Below, one piece after another: positions 1 to 7,392 of a stretch of 16,318 nt of DNA (position 1 is its first letter; each line of letters begins with the position of its first letter). A program made the translations under genes and the position numbers. A model generated the notes under the pieces. That model was not told where the DNA came from, searched no databases, and worked only from the letters and a program-made list of their open reading frames with translations. This stretch comes from Flavobacteriales bacterium UBA5871 (GTDB lineage: Bacteria; Bacteroidota; Bacteroidia; Flavobacteriales_D; Crocinitomicaceae), in NCBI GenBank assembly GCA_002432085.1, contig DJFN01000063.1, forward strand, positions 1-16,318, written 5' to 3'.

Positions 1-350
1 TCGGCTCTCCGCATTACGGCGGCGATATTTTCGGGAAGCTGACGCTCACGACCTACATTTTTGGCAGCACCGTCGGGCGCTACAACGAGCAGGATGAGGA
101 GCTGATCGAAATAAATTGCCGGTTGAGAGAACCGGCGTTGGGCAAGCTGGATCTTGTAGGGAAACCGATTGGACCGTTTAAAAAGCAGCATTCCCGGGTT
201 TACATTAGCAATCAGCGAATTATTCTGCAGGAAAACGAGCAGATGCTGCAGTTGTTTTACGAAGACGATACCATCCGTTCGTTTCGCTATCTGCGGGTGA
301 AAAATCCTTTTTCCGATTTAACGAAAGATGAACGGGATGCACTTAAATAG
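1..350 (+). CDS. Hypothetical protein, 3' part only
   Basis: An open frame runs from the left edge (first full codon at 3) to a TAG at 348-350, giving at least 115 residues. The start lies outside the window; a TTG at 123 is in frame but nothing marks it as a start, because the reading frame continues upstream without interruption. The visible part is hydrophilic and rich in charged residues, with no membrane segment, signal peptide or motif I recognise. It ends convergently with the amidotransferase gene on the other strand, with a tandem repeat in the gap. I cannot assign a function. Confidence 0.6.
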   Translation, partial: GSPHYGGDIFGKLTLTTYIFGSTVGRYNEQDEELIEINCRLREPALGKLDLVGKPIGPFKKQHSRVYISNQRIILQENEQMLQLFYEDDTIRSFRYLRVKNPFSDLTKDERDALK

Positions 351-374
351 TCGCCAGTCCCGGTTGTCCTGATA

Positions 375-422
375 TCCTGACGTCTTGAAGTCCTGATGTC
401 TTGACCTCCTGACGTCTAGACC
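375..422. repeat. Three tandem 16-bp repeats between convergent genes
   Basis: Three head-to-tail units (375-390, 391-406, 407-422) all begin TCCTGA and read TCCTGAyGTCTwGAmv, differing at only a few positions. A partial unit, TCCTGATA, precedes them at 367-374. Units 1 and 3 carry the palindrome GACGTC. The third unit covers the stop codon and the last residues of the minus-strand amidotransferase gene. The function is unknown; it could be a minor tandem expansion or a member of an intergenic repeat family. Confidence 0.75.
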
Positions 423-979
423 TCCAAAAAATTCGCGAAGAGCTCTTTTCCGTAGTCGCTCATAATGCTTTCAGGGTGAAACTGCACGCCATAGACCGGA
501 AGCGAAACGTGTTCCAGCGCCATCATCACACCGTTTTCGGAGAAAGCCGTGGCGATCAATCCTTCGGGCAAAGGCTCACTGACGCCCCAGCTATGGTACA
601 AGCCGACATTGATTTGTTCCGGAATTCCGTTGAATAACCGGCTTTTACCGGTGTGTGTGATCAGTTCCTGCTGACCGTGCTTGACTTCTTCCTGGTTGAA
701 GAGCGATCCGCCAAAATGTTCCGCAATGGCTTGCATTCCGAGACAGACACCGAGCACGGGAATTTGTTTTTCAATAGCGAGATCGAGCATTTCCATCAGT
801 TTTCCGGCAGTTGAAGGCAAACCCGGGCCGGGAGACAATACGAGGGCGTCGATTCCGTTAAGATCGGTGACCTGAACAGAGCGGTTGTCTTTTACGGTCA
901 CATCGGCTTCCAACGCTTCGAGGTAATGGAAGATGTTGAATGTGAACGAGTCGATATTGTCGAGCAAAAGGATGCGCAC
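416..979 (-). CDS. Aminodeoxychorismate/anthranilate synthase glutamine amidotransferase subunit
   Basis: This is a class I glutamine amidotransferase of the TrpG/PabA family. It hydrolyses glutamine and channels ammonia to a chorismate-using partner, anthranilate synthase (tryptophan) or aminodeoxychorismate synthase (folate). The GTG start at 979 gives 187 residues, the usual family size, and begins VRILLLDNIDSFTFN, the canonical N-terminus. An upstream in-frame ATG at 1039 would add 20 atypical residues and nearly abut the divergent gene. Visible motifs are the oxyanion SPGPG loop, the nucleophile in GVCLGMQ (Cys79), and the His168/Glu170 pair in FHPES. No trpE, pabB or other tryptophan gene is nearby, so the pathway cannot be decided here; such solitary subunits often serve both. 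Confidence 0.93.
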   Translation of the reverse strand: MRILLLDNIDSFTFNIFHYLEALEADVTVKDNRSVQVTDLNGIDALVLSPGPGLPSTAGKLMEMLDLAIEKQIPVLGVCLGMQAIAEHFGGSLFNQEEVKHGQQELITHTGKSRLFNGIPEQINVGLYHSWGVSEPLPEGLIATAFSENGVMMALEHVSLPVYGVQFHPESIMSDYGKELFANFLEV

Positions 980-990
980 CGCTTTTCTGG

Positions 991-998
991 CAAAATTA
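991..998 (-). promoter_or_regulatory. Candidate -7 box for the amidotransferase gene
   Basis: The minus strand reads TAATTTTG here, a full match to the Bacteroidota TAnnTTTG element. It lies 11 bases before the GTG start at 979, which would leave a very short leader. I see no good TTG at the expected -33 position, so the call rests on the -7 box alone. Confidence 0.35.
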
Positions 999-1047
999 CT
1001 AAACTTGCAAAAAAGAGCGCCCGCCAGTTGGCAGCGCATCCGGAACC

Positions 1048-3006
1048 GTGAGCGGACAACAACCGAAAATAGCTGTCATTATCGTCAACTACAATGTGGC
1101 GTTCTTTCTTGAGCAATGCCTCAATTCCGTTGCGCGTGCCATGGAGCTGGAACCGGCTGAGGTCTGGGTGGTTGACAATAATTCGGTCGACGGCTCGGTA
1201 GAAATGGTTGCCGCCAAATTCCCGTGGGTAAAGCTCATCGCCAACAAAGACAATAAAGGCTTTTCCAAGGCGTTCAACCAGGCGATGGCGCAATCGGAAT
1301 GCAAATACCAGTTGTTGCTGAATCCGGATACGGTCATCGAGGAAGAAACGCTTAAAAAGGTTTGCGACTACATGGATGCGCATCCTGAAGTCGGCGGTCT
1401 GGGCGTTCGAATGGTCGACGGAAAAGGAAAATTCCTTCCGGAATCCAAGCGCGGTTTGCCAACACCGGCCGTTGCGTTCTACAAAATCTTCGGTATTTCC
1501 CGCATTTTTCCGAAATCGAAGCGTTTTGGTCGCTACCATCTGGGCTATTTGAGCGAATTCGAGACCAACGAGATCGAAATCCTCAGCGGTGCGTTTATGC
1601 TCATGCGCAAGGAAGCGCTCGACAAAGCCGGGCTGCTCGACGAAGACTTTTTCATGTACGGCGAAGACATCGATCTGTCGTACCGCATAATAAAAGCAGG
1701 CTACAAAAACGTTTACTTCCCGGAAACGCGGATCATTCATTACAAAGGAGAAAGCACAAAGAAAAGCAGCGTGAACTACGTTTTTGTGTTTTACCGCGCA
1801 ATGGTCATTTTCGCCCGGAAACACTTTTCGCAGAAAAACGCCCGCCTGTTTTCCTTCCTTATTAATACGGCGATTTATTTCCGCGCCGGACTGGCATTAT
1901 TCGCCCGTTTTATCCGAAAAATCACACTGCCACTGGTCGATGCGGGTTATCTGCTCTTAGGCTTGTTTGCATTGACGAATTACTGGCACCAGGCGCAGAT
2001 CGAGTTCCCGGAACACGTGACCGGCATTCTGATCTACGGCTACACCGCTGTCTGGATGCTGAGCGTGCTCATGCAGGGAGGTTACGATCCCCCAGTCAAG
2101 CTGCGGAAATACCTGTTCGGAAGCGCCATCGGAACGGCGGTGATCCTGATCATTTACGCTCTTTTGCCGAAGGACTGGCAGTTCTCACGTTTGTATATTC
2201 TAACAGGCGCTACATGGGTCGTGATTTATTACTGGCTTTCGCGCTTGTTCCTACATGTCGCGATCGGAAAGCAATTCGTGATCAATGGGCGCAAGAACGC
2301 CAATTTCGCCATTGTCGGCTCGGATGAGGAATTCCACCGCGTAAACCTCATTCTGCATCAGACGCAATCGCGGCTCGATAAAGTGGTACACGTTTCCGCC
2401 GGACCTGAAAAAGCATCCGATGCGGTTGGAACGATGACGCAGCTCGACCAGATTACGACCATTCACAAGATCGACGAGATCATCTTCTGTGCGAAAGACA
2501 CGTCGGCCAACGAAATCATTCACTGGATGACGGCCATTCAGCACGCACACGTGGATTTCAAGATCGCACAGCCCGACAGTCTGTTCCTGATCGGCAGTAA
2601 TTCCATCGAAACGGCCGGCGATCTGTATATCATGGACATCAACGCCATTTCGCAGCCGGCCAAACAGCGTCAGAAGCGTTTCCTCGATCTGCTGGTGAGC
2701 ACGGTTCTGCTCTTGCTTTCACCTTTATTGGTCTGGTTTTATGCACGTAAAGGCGCGTTCCTGAAAAACATGCTTTTGGTGTTTGTCGGTCGTCGCACAT
2801 TAGTTGGCTACGCTTCCGGAAATACAGCAAAAGCTACCGAGCTACCGTCACTCAAACGCGGTATTCTTACACCTTCCGATCGTTTGAATCTCAACGATGA
2901 GAACCTTGCGGTAAAGCTCGATCTGCTCTACGCCCGTGAGTACGATCTGCTGCTCGATCTGCGCATTGTTATGCGTTCGTGGAAAAAGCTGGATCGTCGG
3001 AATTAA
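1048..3006 (+). CDS. Family 2 glycosyltransferase fused to a degenerate sugar-phosphate transferase-like region
   Basis: This 652-residue membrane protein has three parts. Residues 8-250 form a GT2 domain of the rhamnosyltransferase/WbbL type: IAVIIVNYN, VVDNNSVDGS (41-50), NPDT (92-95, the metal/nucleotide-sugar site), and the acceptor-side GEDIDLSYR (205-213). Residues about 265-405 hold several hydrophobic segments. Residues 415-540 look like the nucleotide-binding-like fold found before polyprenyl-phosphate sugar transferases (NFAIVGSDEE; IDEIIFCAKD). Residues 543-652 resemble a sugar transferase (WbaP/WcaJ type) with its middle removed: RFLDLLVSTVLLLLSPLL runs straight into GRRTLVGYA, then LKRGILTP and a YDLLLDLRIVMRSW end. 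The usual cytoplasmic catalytic stretch is absent, so I expect only the GT2 part to be catalytic. The GTG start at 1048 fits the family; the next in-frame start would cut into the first strand. The likely role is surface polysaccharide synthesis; the acceptor is unknown. Confidence 0.85.
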   Translation: MSGQQPKIAVIIVNYNVAFFLEQCLNSVARAMELEPAEVWVVDNNSVDGSVEMVAAKFPWVKLIANKDNKGFSKAFNQAMAQSECKYQLLLNPDTVIEEETLKKVCDYMDAHPEVGGLGVRMVDGKGKFLPESKRGLPTPAVAFYKIFGISRIFPKSKRFGRYHLGYLSEFETNEIEILSGAFMLMRKEALDKAGLLDEDFFMYGEDIDLSYRIIKAGYKNVYFPETRIIHYKGESTKKSSVNYVFVFYRAMVIFARKHFSQKNARLFSFLINTAIYFRAGLALFARFIRKITLPLVDAGYLLLGLFALTNYWHQAQIEFPEHVTGILIYGYTAVWMLSVLMQGGYDPPVKLRKYLFGSAIGTAVILIIYALLPKDWQFSRLYILTGATWVVIYYWLSRLFLHVAIGKQFVINGRKNANFAIVGSDEEFHRVNLILHQTQSRLDKVVHVSAGPEKASDAVGTMTQLDQITTIHKIDEIIFCAKDTSANEIIHWMTAIQHAHVDFKIAQPDSLFLIGSNSIETAGDLYIMDINAISQPAKQRQKRFLDLLVSTVLLLLSPLLVWFYARKGAFLKNMLLVFVGRRTLVGYASGNTAKATELPSLKRGILTPSDRLNLNDENLAVKLDLLYAREYDLLLDLRIVMRSWKKLDRRN

Positions 3007-3024
3007 GCTGCTGCTTTTATTTTT

Positions 3025-3228
3025 TTTCACCACAAAAGACACAAAGCTTATTTGATGTGCTGTGTGGTTCGAAGCACCCGTCCGCCGCCGCGGACGGATT
3101 ACACAAAAGCTCGATCATAAACCGGATATTTTTTAGAACCCGCCCTTTTGTGTAGACTTTCGCGCAGCGGGAGGCGCTCTCAACTATGCTAGTACGTAAC
3201 CACTCCTTTTGTGCCTTTTGTGGTGAAA
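3025..3228. repeat. Dispersed intergenic element with inverted ends, copy A
   Basis: The roughly 200-bp element has near-perfect inverted ends: 3025-3046 (TTTCACCACAAAAG...) and 3206-3228 (...CTTTTGTGGTGAAA), differing by one base and one indel. Inside, a core at about 3040-3109 carries a GC-rich hairpin (arms CCGTCCG at 3078-3084 and CGGACGG at 3091-3097). It is flanked by ACACAAA(A)G direct repeats, and an inverted CTTTTGTGTAG follows at 3144-3154. The same ends and core recur at 10461-10806. It has no coding capacity, so it would need help in trans if it moves. It fills the gap between the glycosyltransferase and the E2 gene. Confidence 0.8.
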
Positions 3229-3280
3229 TAGGTCACCAGGTGGTTTGTAATCGCAAGCTGCCAACTCCGAAAATCAATTT

Positions 3281-3302
3281 TTGATCCACTGAGGCGGATC
3301 AA
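3281..3302. repeat. Short inverted repeat upstream of the E2 gene
   Basis: TTGATCC (3281-3287) and GGATCAA (3296-3302) form a 7-bp stem with an 8-base loop, followed by a T-rich stretch. It could be a weak terminator for upstream transcription or an operator for the downstream promoter. The sequence alone does not separate these. Confidence 0.4.
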
Positions 3303-3337
3303 TTTTCAATTTTTAAACCGGCTCCGTTTTTTTCGTT

Positions 3338-3345
3338 TATTTTTG
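3338..3345 (+). promoter_or_regulatory. Candidate -7 box for the E2 gene
   Basis: TATTTTTG matches TAnnTTTG and sits 32 bases upstream of the ATG at 3378, giving a leader of about 25 bases. The -33 region is T-rich, without a clear TTG. Confidence 0.45.
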
Positions 3346-3377
3346 TGCCACATTTTAAGAGACCCTACAGTAGCATT

Positions 3378-4736
3378 ATGGCACAAATTGAAATCCGCCT
3401 CCCGAAAATGGGGGAAAGTGTAACGGAAGCAACGATCACCAACTGGCTGAAAAATGTCGGTGATACCGTAGCAATGGACGAACCGTTGGTAGAAGTGGCG
3501 ACCGATAAAGTCGACAACGAGCTTCCATCGGAAGCAGCCGGCGTACTCGTAAAACAATTGTTTGCCAAAGACCAGGTGGCCCAGGTTGGCGATGTGATCG
3601 CGATCATTTCCACAGACGGCGACGCTGCTCCTGAAACCGAAGCTCCGAAAGCTGCTGAAGCAGTAGCCGCTATCACCGAAACGGTTCAGTCTGCTCAGAC
3701 TACAGCAAATGGTCAGCAAGCGCCGCTCGAAAAAAGCACTTCAGGCAAATTCTTCTCGCCGCTGGTGCGCAGCATTGCTGAAAAAGAAGGCGTTTCCATG
3801 GTCGAGCTCGATCAATTGAGCGGTTCCGGAATGGGTGGACGCGTGACCAAAAAAGACATTATTTCCTATATTGATAACCGTGGCGCAGCTCCGGCTGCCA
3901 CTGCACCGACAAGCGCTCCTGCGGCTACCACAGCTGCTCCTCCAACATCGGCTCCTGCGGCAGCGCCTGCAGCCGGCGGATCTTCCTTCCTGGCAAATAT
4001 CAAAGAGCCAATGGTTGTTCCGAATCCAGGCGACGAAATCATCGAAATGGACCGCATGCGCAAGCTCATCGCCGAACACATGGTGATGTCGACGCACGTT
4101 TCGCCACACGTAACTTCCTACGTTGAGGCAGACGTTACGGCTATTGTTAACTGGAGAAACAAAAACAAAAAAGCATTCGAACAGCGCGAAGGGGAGAACC
4201 TGACGTTCACGCCGATCTTTATGGAAGCGATCGTGAAAGCGATCAAGGACTTCCCGATGATCAATGTATCCGTTTCCGGTACAAACATCATCAAGCGCAA
4301 AGACATTAACCTGGGAATGGCAACGGCGCTTCCTTCCGGCAACCTGATCGTTCCGGTGATTAAAAACGCCGATCAGCTCAACCTCACAGGTCTGGCGAAA
4401 TCGGTGAACCAGCTGGCCCGCAATGCCCGCGACAACAAGCTCAAGCCGGAAGATATCCAGGGCGGAACTTACACCGTGACCAACGTCGGAACGTTTGGAA
4501 ACGTGATGGGAACACCGATCATCAACCAGCCGCAGGTGGCAATCCTCGCACTCGGAGCGATCCGCAAAATGCCGGCTGTAATTGAAACACCGGATGGCGA
4601 CTTCATCGGAATCCGTCACAAGATGTTCCTTTCACACTCGTATGACCACCGCGTTGTTGACGGCGCGCTGGGCGGTCAGTTCGTTCGAAGAGTAGCAGAC
4701 TACCTCGAACAATTTGACGTAAACCGCGAGTTGTAA
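3378..4736 (+). CDS. 2-oxo acid dehydrogenase E2 subunit (dihydrolipoyl acyltransferase)
   Basis: This is the acyltransferase core of a 2-oxo acid dehydrogenase complex, moving acyl groups from lipoamide to CoA in the cytoplasm. The 452 residues hold an N-terminal lipoyl domain (1-80; lipoylated Lys44 in ATDKVDNE), a linker, an E1/E3-binding domain (about 126-166; SPLVRSIAEKEGV, GRVTKKDI), an Ala/Pro/Thr swinging linker (168-202), and the catalytic domain (about 215-452). The active-site SYDHRVVDG holds His424 and Asp428. The ATG at 3378 gives the standard MAQIEIRLPKMGES start; a GTG at 3345 lies on the end of the -7 box and is rejected. The TDKVDNE lipoyl site favours a branched-chain or 2-oxoglutarate type over pyruvate, but the substrate cannot be fixed. 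No E1 or E3 gene is adjacent, and a terminator follows, so it is monocistronic. Confidence 0.93.
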   Translation: MAQIEIRLPKMGESVTEATITNWLKNVGDTVAMDEPLVEVATDKVDNELPSEAAGVLVKQLFAKDQVAQVGDVIAIISTDGDAAPETEAPKAAEAVAAITETVQSAQTTANGQQAPLEKSTSGKFFSPLVRSIAEKEGVSMVELDQLSGSGMGGRVTKKDIISYIDNRGAAPAATAPTSAPAATTAAPPTSAPAAAPAAGGSSFLANIKEPMVVPNPGDEIIEMDRMRKLIAEHMVMSTHVSPHVTSYVEADVTAIVNWRNKNKKAFEQREGENLTFTPIFMEAIVKAIKDFPMINVSVSGTNIIKRKDINLGMATALPSGNLIVPVIKNADQLNLTGLAKSVNQLARNARDNKLKPEDIQGGTYTVTNVGTFGNVMGTPIINQPQVAILALGAIRKMPAVIETPDGDFIGIRHKMFLSHSYDHRVVDGALGGQFVRRVADYLEQFDVNREL

Positions 4737-4757
4737 CATATTATGATTAACTTCGTA

Positions 4758-4790
4758 AACCCGCAAGATTCAATTTGTTGCGGGTTTTTT
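4758..4790 (+). terminator. Rho-independent terminator after the E2 gene
   Basis: AACCCGCAA (4758-4766) pairs perfectly with TTGCGGGTT (4778-4786) around an 11-base loop. Six T residues (4785-4790) follow. It begins 22 bases after the E2 stop and ends 24 bases before the next start, so the next gene must have its own promoter in or beside it. Confidence 0.92.
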
Positions 4791-4814
4791 GTATAATACA
4801 CAGTTGTAAAAAAG

Positions 4815-7166
4815 ATGGTACGAATTCTCACTACTACAGCGCTATTGTTGTTATTGCCACTTATTTCAGTCGCTCAATATACGGAAGAGCAAATGCAGGA
4901 GCTGCTGCGTAAATCATCCGAGCAGGAGCTGGTAATCGAATCCTCCCAGATGTTGCTGGAAGGTAATTTCTACCAGGCAGGTCAGCTTACAGACCGTTTG
5001 CTACAGCTCAATCCGGAAAGCTCCAATTACAACTACCGCAAAGGTTTTATTCTGCTCGAAATGAGCGGAGATTTCATCAAGGCGTTGCCACACCTGGAGA
5101 TCGCGGTGAAAGACATGGAGAAGAACTACGATATGTTCTCAGCCCGTGAGGAAAGTGCTTCTACGGATGCACTGTATCACCTGGCGCGCTGCTACCATTT
5201 ATCTGAAAACATTGATAAAGCCGAAGAAAACTATCATAAGTTCATCGAGGTCTCGAACCCGAAATCGGAATTCGTATTCTTCTCGAAGCTGGCGCTGGAG
5301 CAATGTGCTGTAGCCCGCCGTGCGCTGGAGAACCCGAAAAAAATGAAACTGGTGAACGTGGGCGGAGCGATCAATACCGGTAAGCCAGAGTATTCGCCGG
5401 TGATCTCGCTCGACGGTTCTGCGCTTTACTTTACTTCCCGCAGAGCATGGCCGAACGGGGCAAGCGATGAAGGGATCGACCCGCGCTACAATCTGCATCC
5501 CGAAGATATTTACGTGGCTTACCGCGACTTCGATGAGACATGGATCGATCCGATCCGCCTGGAATTCTGTGATTCTATCCAGAACGAAGCAACGCTGGCT
5601 GTAAGCTCCGATGAGCGCCGTATTTACCTTTACGAAGATTCGAGAGGAAACGGTGACATCTTCTACTCCGATTTCTCGACCAACCGCTTTAAGGATGTAG
5701 AGCATTACGGTGTAAAAGGGGTGAACACCAACAGCTGGGAAACACACTGTACGGTAACGCCTGACGGTATGCATATGTACTTCGTTTCCGACCGTAAAGG
5801 TGGTTTCGGAGGTCGCGATATCTACCGCGTGGTACGTATGCCTGACGGATCCTGGAGCGAGCCGGTGAACGCCGGTCCGACCATTAACGGTCCGATGGAC
5901 GAAGAATCGCCGTTTATCGCCGTAGACAACAAAACGCTCTACTATTCCAGCAACGGTCCGAAAAGTATGGGTGGATTCGACGTGTTCGTTTCCGTTCGCG
6001 ACGAGAACAACGTCTGGTCCGATCCGATCAACCTCGGTTACCCGCTCAACTCCTGCGGCGACGACCTGTTTTACACGACTACCGTTGACGGTATGACCGG
6101 CTACCTGACGTCTTTCCGCAAGGATGGCTACGGTGAAAAAGATATTTACGAAGTGCAGAACGACTACCTCGGGATGAAAAACCTGGCGGTGCTCAAAGGA
6201 AAAATCAAAACCGTTGGCGACAAGCCGATCCCGGAAGATGTTTCCATCACACTGCGCTGTCTGAACTGCGGCGATGCGTTCGACCGCAAAGTATTCCCGC
6301 GTATCCGTGACGGTGTGTTCCTGAGCTCGCTCGAGCCTTGCCGCGAATACGAAATGGTGTTCTCTTACGAAGGCGGGAAAAAAGAATTCTACCGTGAAGG
6401 CTTCTCGACCGATTGCAACAAGGAATACGACGAAATCTACCGCGAAGTACTGCTCGATACCGATCTGCAGGAAATCGTTAAAGATCCGGAATACGTACTC
6501 TTCGGAACGGTTCGCGACAGCAAGACCAAAGTTCCGGTTGAAGGCGCGAAAGTGACCATCGGTTACAAAGGTGCTGAGAAACTGGGCGAATTCGCTTCGA
6601 AAGCAGACGGTTCTTATGAATCCATTCCGCTGGCTGGCAAAAAGATCGGCGATGAGATCGTGATTGAAGTGAAAATCGAGAAAGAAGGCTACATCAGCCG
6701 TTCGTACGAAATTCCGCTCAAACTGGGCAAGGAAGCTCGTATCGACCTCGATTCTTACATCACGCCTGAGCTTGTTTCCGATAAGCCTGGAACCGACCTG
6801 AGCGTATTGATCAATCCGATCTACTTCGACTACAACAAATGGGATATCCGTCCGGATGCTGCGGTAGAGCTCGACAAGATCGTGAAGATTATGGAAGAGA
6901 ACCCGGATATCAAGATCATCCTCGGTTCACATACCGACTCCCGTGGTTCTGCTGCCGACAACATGAGCCTGTCTGATCGTCGTGCGAAAGCTTCTGCCGC
7001 TTACATCGTTTCGAAAGGTATTTCGGCGAGCCGCATCAGCGGAAAAGGCTATGGTGAATCCAAGCTGATCGTTTCCGACGCAGCGATCGCGAAAATGAAA
7101 ACCGATCAGGAAAAAGTGGACGCTCACCAGAAAAACCGTCGTACGGAATTTATTATCGTGAAATAA
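4815..7166 (+). CDS. PorE-like TPR / beta-propeller / OmpA-type peptidoglycan-binding protein
   Basis: This is a 783-residue exported periplasmic protein. A signal peptide spans 1-20 (cut likely after SVA, before QYTEE). TPR-like helices occupy about 35-175. A PD40-type beta-propeller runs from about 185 to 448, with blades marked by PEYSPVISLDGSALYFTSRR, DERRIYLY, TPDGMHMYFVSD and DNKTLYYSSNGP. A beta-domain with CxxC (Cys482, Cys485) plus Cys509 and Cys534 follows, then a carboxypeptidase-regulatory-like domain (about 558-645). The OmpA-like domain (665-783) keeps the diaminopimelate-binding pair, Asp708 in HTDSRG and Arg723 in SDRRAKA, and ends NRRTEF. This order matches PorE, which anchors the type IX secretion system to peptidoglycan; other Bacteroidota OmpA-family proteins share it, so orthology is not proven. 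It is isolated by terminators on both sides and followed by a paralogue. Confidence 0.88.
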   Translation: MVRILTTTALLLLLPLISVAQYTEEQMQELLRKSSEQELVIESSQMLLEGNFYQAGQLTDRLLQLNPESSNYNYRKGFILLEMSGDFIKALPHLEIAVKDMEKNYDMFSAREESASTDALYHLARCYHLSENIDKAEENYHKFIEVSNPKSEFVFFSKLALEQCAVARRALENPKKMKLVNVGGAINTGKPEYSPVISLDGSALYFTSRRAWPNGASDEGIDPRYNLHPEDIYVAYRDFDETWIDPIRLEFCDSIQNEATLAVSSDERRIYLYEDSRGNGDIFYSDFSTNRFKDVEHYGVKGVNTNSWETHCTVTPDGMHMYFVSDRKGGFGGRDIYRVVRMPDGSWSEPVNAGPTINGPMDEESPFIAVDNKTLYYSSNGPKSMGGFDVFVSVRDENNVWSDPINLGYPLNSCGDDLFYTTTVDGMTGYLTSFRKDGYGEKDIYEVQNDYLGMKNLAVLKGKIKTVGDKPIPEDVSITLRCLNCGDAFDRKVFPRIRDGVFLSSLEPCREYEMVFSYEGGKKEFYREGFSTDCNKEYDEIYREVLLDTDLQEIVKDPEYVLFGTVRDSKTKVPVEGAKVTIGYKGAEKLGEFASKADGSYESIPLAGKKIGDEIVIEVKIEKEGYISRSYEIPLKLGKEARIDLDSYITPELVSDKPGTDLSVLINPIYFDYNKWDIRPDAAVELDKIVKIMEENPDIKIILGSHTDSRGSAADNMSLSDRRAKASAAYIVSKGISASRISGKGYGESKLIVSDAAIAKMKTDQEKVDAHQKNRRTEFIIVK

Positions 7167-7184
7167 CGGTACCGATTTTATAAG

Positions 7185-7220
7185 AAAACCCCGGAGCTGT
7201 CTCAGACACTTCGGGGTTTT
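7185..7220. terminator. Strong terminator after the PorE-like gene
   Basis: AAAACCCCG (7185-7193) pairs with CGGGGTTTT (7212-7220), extended inside by a second perfect stem, TGTCT (7198-7202) with AGACA (7204-7208). A T-run closes it. The A/T flanks are symmetrical, so it could act in both directions. It separates the two paralogous genes into independent units. Confidence 0.92.
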
Positions 7221-7344
7221 TCATTTTCAGTCAGTTATTCAGCTATATGTGAATCCACGAGGCGATTGTAGTTAATTCTGAGTGATTTAAATGAAAATCA
7301 ACCATTTTAATCATTTTCGATAAAAAATAAACAGAAGTAGCTAT

Positions 7345-7356
7345 CTACCCAGGTAG
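7345..7356. promoter_or_regulatory. Short palindrome upstream of the second paralogue
   Basis: CTACC-CA-GGTAG is a 12-bp inverted repeat lying 36 bases before the ATG at 7393, in an AT-rich gap. This is the right place for an operator or leader hairpin. I see no full TAnnTTTG box here, so the promoter itself is not placed. Confidence 0.3.
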
Positions 7357-7392
7357 CATGTGGTTGAATTTTATGTACATTGAAACCATCTA

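Noticed and set aside
980..1039. ATG start 20 codons upstream for the amidotransferase
   Set aside because: The extra residues are not found in the family, and the region holds the candidate promoter; the GTG at 979 gives the canonical N-terminus.
898..1824. Long open frame on the minus strand across the glycosyltransferase start
   Set aside because: It overlaps two well-supported genes in other frames, is rich in His, Arg, Phe and Val as expected for an antisense shadow, and shows no known motif.
3345..3377. GTG start 11 codons upstream for the E2 protein
   Set aside because: The GTG begins on the last base of the -7 box, and the family starts at MAQIEIRLPKMG, which matches the ATG at 3378.
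3741..4619. 292-codon minus-strand open frame inside the E2 gene
   Set aside because: It is antisense to a complete, motif-rich enzyme gene, and its His/Cys/Arg-rich protein looks unlike any family.
4785..4800. TATAAT-like promoter between the E2 terminator and the PorE-like gene
   Set aside because: TATAAT is present, but it overlaps the terminator tail and does not follow the TAnnTTTG pattern of the better promoters here; support is too weak.
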